A stretch of 64,000 nt of DNA from Straminergon stramineum (taxonomy: Eukaryota > Streptophyta > Bryopsida > Hypnales > Calliergonaceae): the NCBI GenBank assembly GCA_963920665.1, contig OY987263.1, positions 40,831,218 through 40,895,217 of the forward strand, written 5' to 3'. A model generated the notes under the pieces. That model was not told the origin of the DNA. It saw only the letters and a list, made by a program, of their open reading frames with translations, and ran no database searches. The position numbers and the translations under genes are program-made. This document shows positions 49,788 through 63,577 of this stretch, one piece after another; the first letter of the stretch is position 1, and each line of letters begins with the position of its first letter.

Positions 49788-51360
49788 TTAAGCTCTAAAT
49801 TTTAGAGTTCTAAAAGAACATGCATCTTTGTGTGGTAGTAGAGCTTGCTTTTATGAATCTATATTTGTTGAAGTGTCACAAGTACAAGCCGAATTTATTG
49901 GTACATGATTTCCATGAATATGGTGCCTTTCATAGTCTACAATATGAAACTGAATTTATAAAATGAAGGACTCCATTTTCATAGAAAGAGAATTGTACCC
50001 AAAGTAGGTGTGCTTTTTCCAAGTTTGACCATCTACTTGAATAGACCAACCTCTCAAAAACACTAGTCACCTCCTCAAAATAAATCTTGGAAAAACAAAA
50101 TTATTTGGGTCAACATCAAATTTACGGATATAGCTATGGTCTAATATGGATTTGGGTATACATCCCATATTCCATATCCTCTATTTTGGGGGGTCAAGAT
50201 ATGAAAATAGAAGTTAAACGGTTTGAAATAAGATAAAATGGGCTGGGGGCTAAGATCTCAAGGTCTCTAGAGTGAGTATCCACTCACTATCCACTCAATA
50301 AGACCAACCATAAAATTTAGTATACTAGCATGAATTACCAATACTTCATTTCCATTGATACTTCTATCTAAACAAGACAAAAGTAAATAAAATAAAAATT
50401 TGGAGTTCTTAATAGAAAGTGGAATCTAAATTGGGAGATTTGGGGTCATTATTTAGAAAGAGAAATATAAATCTAGAGATTTGGGGGCAAAAGAAATTAT
50501 GGCTTCATAAGATTCAAAACTTACAATCCTCATTTTTGTAAGTTTTCTTTTTGTCCTATCCCCATATGAACTAATTTAGAACCTTGCATAAAAAAATATG
50601 AAGCATCAAGTGACCACTCCAATCACATATCTAAAGCCTTGCATAAAAAGTACGAAGCATCAAAGTGACCATGCCAATCAAATCTTCAAAAATAGACAAA
50701 ATTGGTTTTCTCAATGTATTCGAATGTACTCCATCCATGTCATGTAACTCCTATAGGAAGTTTTTGAAATCATTCCTAATCCACAAAGTAAGTGTGGGGA
50801 CTTTTACAAGTTAAAGTAATGAATCATCTATACAACTATTTATTTTATGATTTTTTGTTCATTCTTATATGTTGATTAACTCCAACCTTGAATGGTTGTC
50901 TATTTATTTTTCCAATCTAAATGCTACTCCATATTAAATAGTTGAAAAGTTAAGGTGTTTTCTTTGTATCTTTAAAGCAAAACACTTATTTCTATTTCAA
51001 ATGCTATTGTGGTATACCAATCCTTCAATATAACAATCTCATGTCCTAGATTCTTCAAATATTCCTCCATGATGTTGGTGCTAAGCAAAAGGTTAGACTC
51101 ATGGATTTGCCATCATTTTGAGAGAAGTGTCTACCTTGGAGAAATTCACCATCTATATGGAATACTTTAATGATAAATTTTGCAAAACAAGGGGGAGAAC
51201 AAACTCTTTTTCATCATCAATTTTGTGTAATGAAATTTGCAACAAATGTTGCATTCTAATGATATTTGTACTGATAATAGCAAATTTGTTATTAGTGTTG
51301 TAACATGTATTAATCCCTTATGGACGAGGGGGTAGTCCAAATGTCTAAAATTATGCAGAT

Positions 51361-52618
51361 TGTTGAAGAAGGATAATGACTGAATTGGAAACTATCCTAT
51401 TAGTATAACAAGTTTGTTCCAAGGGAGATGGTCAAGTAGGATATTTCTATGCTAATAGGTTCTATATCTAAAATCAAATATCTTGACTTATTCAATAACC
51501 CAACTTGGAATTCCATACCCCAAAACATAACTACAACGACATTGCAAACCCAATTTGGATGTTGACTTCAATTAGTACAAGTCACATTCCATCAAACACA
51601 CCAATTGAGCTTAAATACTCTATTATTTTTATTTTTGAATTGGTGATAAAATCATCGTTACAATCATTTTTTTCTTGTCAGAAATCTCCAACCAATTCTT
51701 CTCACTGCTCCACAGCATTCCAAGTTGGAACCATTCTCCGCACTCATTCACGTCACTCAGACATGCATTTTTATTTTTTAAAATTTTTTTACTATGTTTT
51801 ATTTTTATTTTTTTTATATTAGTCCTAATTGGAATACTTGATCTCTATCATCAATAATCCTCAATTAGATCTTACTCATTTCTCAACTTAATTTCATTAC
51901 TGACTCATCTTCTCCACTCACTTTCACAAACTTCCAACTTGTAAACTTTCTCCAATTTGGTCACAAACTTCATTCTTCCACAAACTCACACACATCACAC
52001 ACCACAAATAAACTTGGATCATTACCATGACACAACAAGCATAACACATAAATCAACACCAAGCACCAACTTGGAATAAACACAAGCAAACACAAATACG
52101 TAGCACAACTGGCTGGGACACGACTAGACTCACTCCACAAACGGTAAAGACAAATGAAATAAAAATTAGACCAAATAGGAATTCCAAACTTGGGGGTTAC
52201 CAATTTGGAAGAGACAACCCAACTACCATCTAACTACCAAATTGGAATTACACATGCAACTGCCCCACACATAAACAATTCCAAATTGGAATTAACTCTC
52301 AAAATAGCCAACTGGACTAGACACTCACATACAGTTTGACTTGGACTAAATCAACACCCCATTTGGATTACAAATTAAAAAAATTTGAACTTGGTTGAAA
52401 AACCGAACTACTCCAATTAGGAAACCACCCATCCAAATCAACACAATCATTCATTCAAAATTCATTCACCATCCAAAAACACACTAAATTGGAACTCAAC
52501 CAACCCATTAAAACACACAATTAAGACACAAAATGCAAACAATTAAGTCAAAAACAATCAAAGACACCTCAAAATCAGCCAAAAATTTACAAGAAAAAAT
52601 CCTAATTGGCATTCTACA
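51361..52618. mobile_element. Probable solo LTR of a retrotransposon, private to unit B
   Basis: This 1258-base insert starts TGTTGAAG and ends TTCTACA, so it has the TG...CA ends of a long terminal repeat. It is flanked by the 5-base repeat CAGAT (51356-51360 and 52619-52623). Unit A has the joined site aagatgc at 17508-17514. No internal retrotransposon domain is present, which fits recombination between two LTRs. The insert is unusually rich in the words CCAATT/AATTGG and ACTTGG/CCAAGT. The small plus frame around 51505-51822 is not recognised as a gene. Confidence 0.85.
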
Positions 52619-52995
52619 CAGATGCGTTATAAAATGCAACTTATAATCATAATTTAATGTTTATTCTCAAACAAGAGTTGTAAAATAATTATAATCCATA
52701 GATCATTTATATCCATATGGTTAGATCAAGTAGTATTCAAACCAATATTTGCAATGAAATTTGAGGCCAAAAATTGAAAATTCCTTCTAAAATCAATTGT
52801 AGCTTGAATATTTGTGATTTTCATAATGTTTTTTTTCCCTATAAGTCCAAAATACTAAGTTCCAATCATATTGTTTTTGAAGGATAATTTTTTGAACTCA
52901 GAAAGTTATAGTTTTAGGTCAAACCTATTGATATCCATTTAATAATAAAATATTTGCAAGAAAGGTTTTTAAAATCTGTATTATATTGATGTTAA

Positions 52996-53526
52996 TCCCT
53001 AATGATCTCCTTTTTCGGAAAGAATTTTTGAATCTTTCTTTGAAGATAGGAAAACTAATTAACTTTTGAGGAAATATAATTCTATTCCAATGAGTGTCCA
53101 AAAGCAAAAATAATGCTACAATAAGCCCAAAACAAACAAGGGTAGCCCCCCCCCCAAAGCATTGAGATAATTGTTAATTAATTTTATTTCTTATAGATTA
53201 TATTTTTTTCTATGTGGAAAGATTTGATTCTCTCCATTAGGGTAAGTGAGTTGAAAGTTATGAAGCTTCTTGTTCTGAAGGTAATTCTAGTAAATTCTTG
53301 GAAAATAATGTATTGGATCCGTGTATGAGCTCAATTTTAACAATTAAAAAAAATTGCACGTGCTTTAGTTTGCTCTCTACAACAATCTCACCTTTGGAAG
53401 CAGTGCAAGATCCTTTGGTTAGGTATGTTAAAATAATAGAATGCTTAAAGTTTTGTATGTTTGCATTGTCAAAGACAATTTTTAGTGGTTTTTGATGAAA
53501 AAAATATAACCTTAGGACTTTAGAGG
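52996..53526. mobile_element. TTAA-type MITE, 0.58-kb subfamily, unit B
   Basis: TTAA stands at both sides (52992-52995 and 53527-53530). The right end is GGACTTTAGAGG; the left end has decayed to TCCCTAATG. Orthologue of 17879-18459. Non-coding. Confidence 0.75.
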
Positions 53527-53876
53527 TTAAAGAACTACTACAAGAATCTTTTCACAAATGGATGGATGGAAAAATGGATTTTTGTGTGCTTGGAATGTGA
53601 TTAAATTCATTTGTTGTTTAAAACTTGACCATCTAGTCTTTGAAGGGTTAATAGCTGCATGTGATTATCATTTGTATCAAACGATATTTCTTTGTCATGA
53701 CTTATTACTCCTACTTGCAAGGTCATTTGTACTACTATTTTTTAATATCTATCGTACACTATTGTTAAATATAGGTATATCTTTGTGAATAATCTATTTA
53801 AGTTCCATCATCACATGCATACTTTCCAACAATTGATATAAGAAAATCAATCAAAAGAACTATTCTTATTGAAAAC

Positions 53877-55651
53877 TATAATGTAGATTTTGCCTACTCG
53901 ACAAAACCTAGGAAAATATAGTATAAGGGGGTAATTCCTAAGGAAAGGTCAATAAGTCTGACGTTTGCGTGACTAAGGTCACTTGTTTTCGTATTTTGAA
54001 TATTTATCTATTTGGTTTTACGTTTTGTTCTAGAGTTTTGACAAAGAAACCCACACTATTAGTCAAATAGTCTCAGTCCATCCCAAATGCTATTTATAAT
54101 AGACTCCATGTATGCGGTCCCCGTCCTATATAGTATATTTTTGGCTTGTGGCAAATCCTCTGGTCAATGCCTCAAGTTTGATCAATTTGTCTTGACAATG
54201 CATGCACTATCGACGTAATCAAATGCACCAAGATATATATTTGAAATACAATAAACTTTTTAGGGAAATTACTTTAATTCCTCTTTATTTTCCCTCTTCT
54301 ATTCTGTATTATAGTACTAGCCTAATTGCTAATTTTAATATGCAAATATCAAATCCGTATTTTCTATCCATTTGATCAGTATGCAGAGTATGAAAAGTTT
54401 AGAATTGCATTCCTCATTTAGTCGATTTATTCTTCACGTCAGCCCCATAGCTTTAGCTTTTCCATTGGATTTGTCTTTAGCTTTATCCAAGCTCCAATTA
54501 TATCAATTTGTCAAGACTTAAGGCCATTAACCATACAACTATTGGACTGGTACTTCTAGTACCGAAGACCGTGCTTCTCTGTCTATTGGCCACTGTTCCG
54601 ACAATTAGCCCGAAACTTTGGCTACACTGTCTATTTGATACAGGCAATAATCTCGCATCTTGACCAACTGTCCATAACTCAAAACTAAGCTAAATTGACT
54701 CCGAGTTGTTTTATATGCAAATTTGATATACTGGAATTACTTTGTAAACAAAAGCATATTTAAATAATTTCTAATTCTGTCCAATTGTTTAACACGTTCT
54801 AACTAGTTGTCATCAGTTCTAGTCAAATTATATCTCTGGTTTCATCACACGATGTTAGGAAATTATTCAATACACTTCCAACTAGACTCATAGGTTGATA
54901 TACATTGCAATCGTCCACTAGATCATTAGCTCTCAACTATTTGATTTCACATGCTGGAATTTGCTCACCACTTCCACACTGAGCAATTCAACTAGTCCAA
55001 CAATTTCAGTAATTACTTAAACGACCAATTAGATATTAATTCATATTCTTAACAATTTGATCATTTAACTCACTTAATCAATTAACACGCACTTCTCACA
55101 TAAGATTATAATTAAGTCAATATTCACAATTTGACTAATCCAGCAATTGATCATGCAACCACGGCAAGTAGAACACAGGGAAACTCCCACCAAATCGACA
55201 TACCCTACCGATTACTTGAATTCACTCAAACAGTGCTCCAACAAACTCTAATTTGACTTAACAACACAATTCTCTATTCACAATAGTTACTTGCACAAAT
55301 TGACTTAGTAATCCTCACCAATTATGAGTACACAATATTCACTTTAATTAACACCAATTGATTCAAACTTTACAACTTGATCTTCAAACACACATACACA
55401 ATTTACACAATTTGACCGCTCAGAAATTAGTCCACAATTACTATTTGACTTGGCTCCAGCACTTATTCTCACAACTTGACAATATAATTACTCACCAACT
55501 AGAAACTCCACACAATTTCAGATTACACCCACACAATTGAGCTAACTGCTCAAAGACAATTAGAATAATTTTCAATATATTAACTCATATAAGTTTCGGC
55601 AAGTAGTACAACACTAGATAATTCGACACGCTAAGTACTGGTGCTCTTCAC

Positions 55652-55692
<41 letters not shown>

Positions 55693-55953
55693 GCAAATAG
55701 ACATTTGGACTTATAGTCCCAAAAGAAAATTGACAAAGAGTGTGATTGTTCATTGGAAATGTACCTTCATCTATTTGACCTGCTTCGAATCCTAGCCTAT
55801 CAGACCTATTCAAATCTATTAATATGTCTTTTGGCTTTATCTACAAAATATTTGGCCACTTCACATACTACAAAAGAAAATAGGCTATTTGTTCACTCTA
55901 TCTACACCTGCAAGGCCAAATATATAAAAGAAAAGAAAACTATTGGAACTACA
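53877..55953. mobile_element. 2.08-kb insert with 5-bp flanking repeat, private to unit B
   Basis: Unit A reads ttgaAAAACcttattc across the site (AAAAC at 20570-20574). In unit B the AAAAC occurs at both edges (53872-53876 and 55954-55958). The insert ends CTACA and has TGTAG five bases inside its left edge, so it may be a solo LTR with a slightly altered left border. It contains a GA microsatellite and many CAATTTGAC-like words. No protein domain is recognised. Class uncertain. Confidence 0.7.
55654..55690. repeat. (GA)n microsatellite
   Basis: About 18 uninterrupted GA units inside the private insert of unit B. Confidence 0.97.
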
Positions 55954-55984
55954 AAAACCTTATTCAATTTATATATTTGTTGAC

Positions 55985-56626
55985 TAAAGTAAAATTGCAT
56001 CTAGGCAATAATTAGCTTAGGGTACTCCAAAAGGTTGTCTTAACTACAATGTTAGTCCACTCTCATGTGTCAAACAACCTCATCTTTTAAATATAATATA
56101 GTATGATTTCACAAAATGTGGTTTTAACTACCTAAACTGAGAATGTATCAAGAAAAAAAAATTCATCACAATCAAAGAATTTTAAGAATTTTTAATGAAT
56201 TTTTTAGTTGAAAAAGTAAGTTTCGTCCTATGTATATAAAATCCTCAATAACAAGCATTTGGAATATCAAATAATTTTATTTCAATAAGATTTTTGGATA
56301 TGACTTATATTTTGTGGTCTAATATATAAAATAATTAATTTTATCAATAGAAAATTAATAAATTGTGCATTCTGATGCATGCAAATCCCCCAATTCTAGC
56401 ATTTTTTCTCACATCTATGAATAGATCCAAAAAATTCAAATTTCAAATAAACAACTATTTAGGAATATACATTTTGATCTTGTTAAGGTGCAAGAATTTT
56501 TTTTCATTTTAGGGTCTTCTTAATTGATCAAAATGAACAAATTAGACAAACTTTGGAGGTTTTAAGACAAAATCACCTAATTAGTATGTCCAAAAAGTGA
56601 TACCCCAAGTTGACCATTGCCCATCT
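55985..56626. other. About 640 bases present in B where A has about 45
   Basis: Homology with unit A stops after caatttatatatttgtt and resumes at tttaaccattaattgtcc (56627; 20641 in A). AT-rich, with no gene. No clean target duplication is seen, so a deletion in unit A is as likely as an insertion in B. Confidence 0.6.
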
Positions 56627-58803
56627 TTAACCATTAATTGTCCACGGTCTATTTTGAGCTTCTTGAAGTTTTCTCTAAACCAAACAAAATACCAAAGTTA
56701 TGATAAAATTGATCATCTTCTTTTGATTTGGAGCCAGACAATCTTCGACGAGACCCACTATGGGATCACATAGGAAAAGAAAATGCAATAATATCACATC
56801 TAGATTAGAAGATTATAATGTTTGTTCATGAGGGGTGTAAAATTTGGAGAGTGATTTAATGCTTTTCAATCCTTGTCATTAAACATGTCAAATATTGAGC
56901 TTGGAAGTAATATTTGAGCTTGACTATGAGCTTGTGAGGTTGGTCTTCACGGGGAGAGAGGAGGTGGACTTGGATGGGAAATTCCATTAAAATGACGGTA
57001 TTCCATACACCATTTTCCCATTCATTTCTAAGATAGGTATAGATTTCATACCACACGGTCTAAACGTGAAAGTGCCAAGTTTATGGAATACTGCCATTTT
57101 AACAAAATATCGGTTTTGGGTTTTATGGTTTTACTTGCTCACATTAGAAGGTGGCCCCAGTTGAGCGCAGATCCTTTCAAGAATGAGATGCACATGGATA
57201 TGGCAATGTCTACAATTTCCGAGCCTCATATCTTCGGCAGCAGAAACGACACTGAGTTAGGCTTCAAAAGTAAAGTTCTGCCATGACTCGCTCGTGCATC
57301 ATTTGCAGGGCCGTTGATTCTGAAAATGAAGCCGTTGGAATATGTGCGGAGGTCCAAATCGTTGTGACGGGGCCTCAAGGGCTGCCGAAACGGATTCCCC
57401 TGCATTGGAACCGCAAGACCAAGGTGTCTTCTCAGTGACAAATACGGAATCGTCTGCACAGTCAGCCATGACTGCGGCTTCCTTTTAATAGTCGGTGAGA
57501 ACAGCGAGCACATCGAGCGACTCGATCAATTGCAGAGTGCGGTGCCAGCTCGAGCAAGCAGCAACACCTGCATTGGCTGCAAAGTGAATCATCTTCCGAG
57601 GGGCTCCCAGCTCTGCGTGTCGATCATGATAGATAGAGAGCCCCCTCCACAGCCTAATCGATCTTCACGCCACCCTTGGGAAGAACCAAATCCCTGTTCT
57701 TGCATGCACAGTCAACATCAAAGCAACGACGTAAAAAGGTTTCAGAAATCTTGCAAAATTCAATTACACAAGCCTACCCGAAATCCATTTTGTCCCCCAT
57801 GGAACATAGAAACTTTAAGGGTTAAAATAGTTCTATTTCTATTGTTCTCTTTACAAATCTATTTCAACAAATTTTACTTTCAATTTGTCAATCTTAAGGA
57901 TAAGATTAACTATAGAGGGGATTTCATTTTGAGTTCCAAGCTATCTTATTGAAACCTAAGTGAGCAAATGTATTAGATATTTCAAAAATCTACAATAAGC
58001 TTCAATTTACAAGTCAATACCAAATTATTTCTCATATTGGTTACAAGGTGATTGCAAGAAACACTTCATGTTTTTGAATCAAAAACAAAATTTCTAGCCA
58101 TAGGATTGATAGTACTATGTAGAACTATCAATATCATGTGTTAGGGGCGCACTTGCAAATCTATACTATCAATTCAATACTACATAGTACTATAGATTAC
58201 TATAGGGTACTACAAAAGCCACTAGAAGAAGGAAATAGCAAAATAGGGGTCTATAGACCTTTTCATTTTTAGTAATTCAAAAAAATTCATAAATTTTCCA
58301 TAAGAAAATCATTTTGCTAGAAATGATTATGCTCACATTGCACCAAAAAATTCATGTAGGTAATTTTTTCCCTCTTTGGAGCCTTTGCGCAAAGGGAGGT
58401 CACTTTGATTCCATGTGTGCAACCGACATATTTCTATTTTCATAAAAGCTCATGGTCAATCCTTGTAATGTTAGTAGACTTCCAACATGTCCAATTTGTG
58501 GCTTTGAATTTGCATTTTTGGGTCAAAAATGGGGCTATAAACCTCCAAAATGGCCAAAATAGACATCCAATCGGGGGAGTTTAAAAATTGTAAACTAATT
58601 TGAAAAATTTGAAAAAAAAATTCCAATGTCTACAACTACCACATGTACCTTCATTCCAAATTTCACACCAAATGGACAAATGATGCAAAAGTTATGAGCA
58701 AAAAAACACTCGTCCCAAGGCAAGAAGACAAAAAATAAGACAAACGTTTCTTGCAATCACCCTACAATACAATGCAAAATGAATTCAATGGAAGAAATGA
58801 GTG
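56627..58803. other. Gene-free stretch, copy B
   Basis: Counterpart of 20641-22764. The TTAA-type right terminus is decayed here (GAAACTTTAAGGG-TTAA near 57810-57823). Short frames are not shared with unit A. Confidence 0.45.
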
Positions 58804-59106
58804 AGGGCGTGTAGAAAGAAAACTTTAAAAATAGTGAATTTAGACTATTTAAGCTTATTAGGGGTCCCTTAGTAGAAAAAGTTAGAAATAAAGTACCTTT
58901 TAAAGTAAAAGTTTACCAATAAATGTAAATAGGGTTATTCTATTAGGATGGATGAAAAAAAAATTTAAAAAAACGAAATTTAAATAATGAATGAGGTGTG
59001 TCCCAGACACACCTCTTCAAAATTAGGTCATGTCTTTTCATTTTTTTTATATAAGAGGAAAAAAACAAAATGAACATGACGGCATTGTAAGACCCAAAAA
59101 AAAATT

Positions 59107-59109
<3 letters not shown>

Positions 59110-59143
<34 letters not shown>
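59110..59143. repeat. (TA)n microsatellite
   Basis: About 17 TA units inside the 58810-60948 insert. Confidence 0.95.
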
Positions 59144-59146
<3 letters not shown>

Positions 59147-60594
59147 CTTTTGCAATTATATTTATTGTGTTTGTATATGTTGATATGTTTTGAATATCAT
59201 TGTTGTTGAGATTTGGTAGTATTTTGAGCATGTATTCGAGAGAATTGGAGCACTGTGAGTATGCGGTGTTTGATGAGTGAAATTGGAAAATTTATACAGA
59301 CTTTGCACTGAATTCTTAGTTTGTAAATTGTAATACTCTGAGTATTTTTTTGTTTTTGTTTTGTTTTCGTGAGGCATTAATCGACGTTGTAGTCAGAGTA
59401 TTTGGTGGCATCAACGCAAATTTTGGCGAATTCTGACCGATTCGTCAAAATCACACTGAATTGAGGGGCTGGTGTGCGTGGAATCAAGGGAGCGAAAGAT
59501 ATCAATAGTAAATTTCGACGAGATTGGAAGCAATTGGGAAAGAGATTCTGTGAAGATCTGTAATCGGGCGAGAATTGGCGGCAGTTTGCAGCACTGGACC
59601 AGTCGAACCTAATTTGTGGGCTATTTCTCAAATTCGTCGAAATCTGCCCGACTGGAGGCTTGGTGTGAGTTGTAAAGATCAAGCGAGAAGGTAACAACAA
59701 CAGATTTAGAGAAAGTCGATGAACCTGTGAAGAAATCATAGGATTGAGAAAGCTTGCGGTTGTCTGGGAGCATCCCCCAATTCTCAAAATTTTGCGCAAA
59801 TTTCTTGCTTTGAAAAGTATTGAGACTTCAGGATGATGAATCGAGACCAAATCTGAGAGAATATTTCAATTAAAAAAAAAAATTGTGACCAAAACCTTGT
59901 GATCGGAGGCACGGCAGTCTGCGGAGCCTGCTGCGGTAATGTGCGCATGGTAATAGGATGCGCCGCGCGGTCATAGGGTCCTGATCTCCACAGTTATAGG
60001 TCAAAACGAGCGGTTATAGGTCAAAATCCTAGTTTTTGTCCCCTGCGTGTTTATAGGGACTGATTGCTTGGTTTTGGGGGCCATTTTCGGTGGTTTTAGG
60101 CTACTGCCTTGGTTTTGGGCTGTAGTCTACGGCCTTAGAGTACATAATACAGCTATCGGTCCAATTACTTGTTATTTGGGCTACGTACCTATGATTTAAA
60201 TGCTTTTATGATGTACGGTGTTAGGCCTCCTAAGTTTGGACATAACCTACATTGATTCAATGTATATCTTCATATGTGGTTTAGGATTGACTCGTGGTTT
60301 GGACTTGTTGCCCCTGAGACTTGTTGCCCAAACTTAAAAGAAAGGAGAAAGCTCAAAGATCGAGGATCTGGTACTTCGTCCTAAACCTTTCATACTTTGG
60401 CATACTGGACTTGTTGTCTATTGTGACAGACTCGTTTAGGCATTTTTGCACATAGATTCGAAAAGCTCATAAAGAACAATTACTGGCCCTATTGCCCAAC
60501 ACATAAAAAGGTGTTAATTAAAGAATTATTTGTATATTTTAAAAGTATTATCTTGTATATATATGATTAGGTCATAGGCTGCATCCATGTATAA

Positions 60595-60642
60595 GACGTG
60601 TTGCCTAACTTGACGTGTTGCCCAACTTGACGTGTTGCCCAT
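60595..60642 (+). repeat. 17-bp tandem repeat (gacgtgttgcccaactt)
   Basis: Three units start at 60595, 60612 and 60629. Related words cttgttgccc recur upstream at about 60305, 60320 and 60404, so the motif is spread over more than 300 bases of the insert. Confidence 0.85.
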
Positions 60643-61095
60643 CCTAGAATACTATATAGGACCGGGACTCTTCGAACATTATGTTTGCATTAGTGGTACT
60701 GGACTGTCCACTAAATTGAGAGAACCTCGGAATAAGGGAAGGAAAAGAAGGAAAGAAAGAAAAAGAATAGAAGTATAAGAATAAAGTTCCCAAATATGTT
60801 TCACAAAATTAGTTTACACATAAACTAAATCTACTTTAAAAGTGACATTAGACGCACCAACGATAGACTACGTTGGCTTATCCATGGATGAACCCCTATA
60901 CTACTGGTACTTGACAAAAAGTAAAAGTTAGTGAAAAAGTACCTCATAGGGCGTTTAACCCTAAAATGCCTGCAAAGCTCCAAATGGGTAATGAATGACC
61001 TCTAGAAAAATTATAGAAACAAAGAATGTACTAATCTATCAAAGCCATCAACCTACCTTGGAAATTGGACCATCTATGTTTGTAAGAAGAAGTCT

Positions 61096-62010
61096 TTACC
61101 CCAAGAGGTTTTTTAGTATATTTTCATCAAAAACGCTCCAAAATTGTCTTTTTTAGTACAAGTACCAAATTTTGGAAAAAACATATTTTGGACACATGTA
61201 ACTATAGGATCTTGTGGTACACTAGTTTGAGAAAATGTGGAAAAAATTTAAGAAATTTCTAACATGTAGATTGCAAGATTTTAGCGTTTCAATTGACAAA
61301 AATCCTTTTTATGGCCATGCAAAAAATTGATTAGTTGCACTTCACAAGGTCACATTTGTGTGGAAAAATGTCCCAAATGGTGGTGCTTCTTTGGATTCCT
61401 TCTTGAAGGCAAGTTGGCTACATGCTTGAAAGTTTTTAGGTCATTTTGAACTATACAACACATAGGAAAAAAAAAGTAATTAGATGGAAGTAGAGAATAA
61501 ATCAAAATACCAAATTGTTAAGAATTTAGTTATGGAATTGAAAAATGCCAATCCTAATAGTTGTAATGTTGTAATAAAGAATTGAAATCCTCTCATTTTC
61601 TTTTTTTCCAAAAATATTGAAAATGGGGTTAAATAAAGGACTTCAAAGCTTATTTCAGAGTAGGGAATCCATGACTGCTTGCAAACAAAAACTCCTCATA
61701 AATTTATCTCGTTAATCAATTTCGAATGATTCAAATTTTTTTAGGTATGAATAAATCAAGAAAAAAAAATTTCAAATTTTTATTTCTTCAAAAGTGATTT
61801 TTTAAGAAGTTGTTGGGCTACTCAAAGATCAATGAAAATAGCATATCGTGCAATAACTTTTTAACCATGTAGGCAAAAGTTATGAAATTGTTGTACCTTT
61901 AAGCTACTCTTTGGGCACATGTTGTGAGAAAATTTCAAATTTTCTTTGTAGTGAGTTGTCCAAAATTACTTTGTTGCCAAAAAAATATTGTTTGGTCCTT
62001 TAGAGGTTAG
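61096..62010. mobile_element. TTAA-type MITE, long subfamily, unit B member 2
   Basis: Orthologue of 22912-23841 with more decayed ends: TTTACCCCAAGAGG at the left and GGTCCTTTAGAGG-TTAG at the right. Confidence 0.75.
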
Positions 62011-63577
62011 TACGAGGTGTTGGGTATTCTCTACCTATGAAACTTTTTTACTTTCTTCCATGAGAAATGGCAAATCCATAGAGCACCATGGAGTGTCCTT
62101 TAGCAATTTGTGGTCATTTATCTTTGTCTAAATTTTAGTCATAATATTGATAATTTTTGAATTTGAGACTAACAAATAAAATGAAGCTTATTAAGTTTAG
62201 TTTCTATTCCAATTTGAAAATTGAAAAAATCCTATAAATCAAATTTTTATTGCAAATGAAACTTTGGGCCTGTATCTATGAAGTGATGATTTTCTAATTA
62301 AATGTAACTTTGTATTAATCTGATTTTTTTTCCCTTCCTTCTAAAACATTCTTGGTAATTTCAAATTTTCAAAGGTAAATCTAGGATTTTATATTTTATG
62401 TCTTATAAAAAAACTGTAATTACATTTGGAAAAAATAAATACAAAAACACTTATTCATGTTTAGTTGCAAAATAGAAACTTGGAAAGAGAATTAATTTGA
62501 AATTTGAAGACAAAAGTCATTGCTACTAGTGTTTTCAAGGTTGACCTTGAAAAGACGAGCCCAAAACTTACCATGGATTGAAGCCTCTCTATCCTTTATT
62601 TTGTTTGCTTCCATTTTACAACTATTTACAAATGAAAATTTGCTTTTTTATTTTTCAAAGGTGGAATCACATATCTTTTGTGAGTCATAAAAGTTTCAAC
62701 TTTTTTTGGTAAAAATTTGAAATCATTGTTAATTTTTTGAAGAAAAAGTGAAGACAATTCAAATCAAATACAAAATATACTCAAAAAATTTGAAATTTTT
62801 ACCATAGGTAGATATTATGTATGGAGTAGCATAGAACATTATGGTAGAAATTGAAGTTATTGACAGAGTTTATAGGCCAAAAGTTCAAATTACAATGAAG
62901 TATTAAATTCAAACAATTCAAAATTTTCAATTGGAATAGAAACTACACTCAATAAACTTTGTTTCTTAATTGAATTTTTAGTTTAGAAAATATCATTTTT
63001 ATAGTTAAAACTCACATCACTAAGAATATAGAGCTAGAAGTAGCAAAAATGGAGTACAAAGATGATCCATGGATTTGTTTATCTTCTTTTCTTCAAAAAT
63101 CAATAATACAATAGTAAGGGAATGATCAATACTATTCACGTACCACTATACCTTACTAACAACTTTGGTAGAAAATAATTTTAATAATTCTTGCCTAAGT
63201 TTTTAAGAAATTATCCCCTTATCTTGGCCAATATTTGGAAATTATAATTGGTTGAAGAGGAATTACAACATCCTTCTCTAAGAACATTTGTTGGCCATTT
63301 ATACAGTAGAACCTCCCTAATTCAATAAAGTTTTGTTAGACCACATTGATTGTTGGTCCCAACTTAGCAATATGAACTATATATGAAGATCATGTCCCTC
63401 CCTAATGCAATAACCTCTCTTATCTAATGTATCAGACCAGACCCAATCGTATTGCTTTAGAGACATTCTACTATAGCAAGACTATCTCAATTCACTTTTG
63501 AAGGGTGACAAAATAGCATTAATTGGATTTTAGTCATATCTAACCTAATTTTTAGACTATAATTAAATATAAGGCAC
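62011..63577. other. Gene-free AT-rich stretch, copy B
   Basis: Conserved with 23842-25411. It ends at the empty TTAA site (63578-63581) that is filled in unit A. Confidence 0.5.

Larger units (their letters stand above)
58810..60948. mobile_element. 2.14-kb insert with GGGCG flanking repeat, private to unit B
   Basis: GGGCG stands at both edges (58805-58809 and 60949-60953; AGGGCGT if extended). Unit A has the joined site agggtgtttaaccc at 22765-22778. The insert begins TGTAGAAAG and ends CTCATA. It has a TA microsatellite that could act as a TATA region, a GC-richer middle (59400-60150) and a 17-base tandem repeat. A 5-base duplication and a TG start suggest a solo LTR, but the final CA is not exact. 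The 157-residue minus frame at 59377-59850 has no recognised domain. Confidence 0.75.

Noticed and set aside
59377..59850. 157-codon minus-strand frame
   Set aside because: Located inside an LTR-like insert, with no domain and low-complexity composition.
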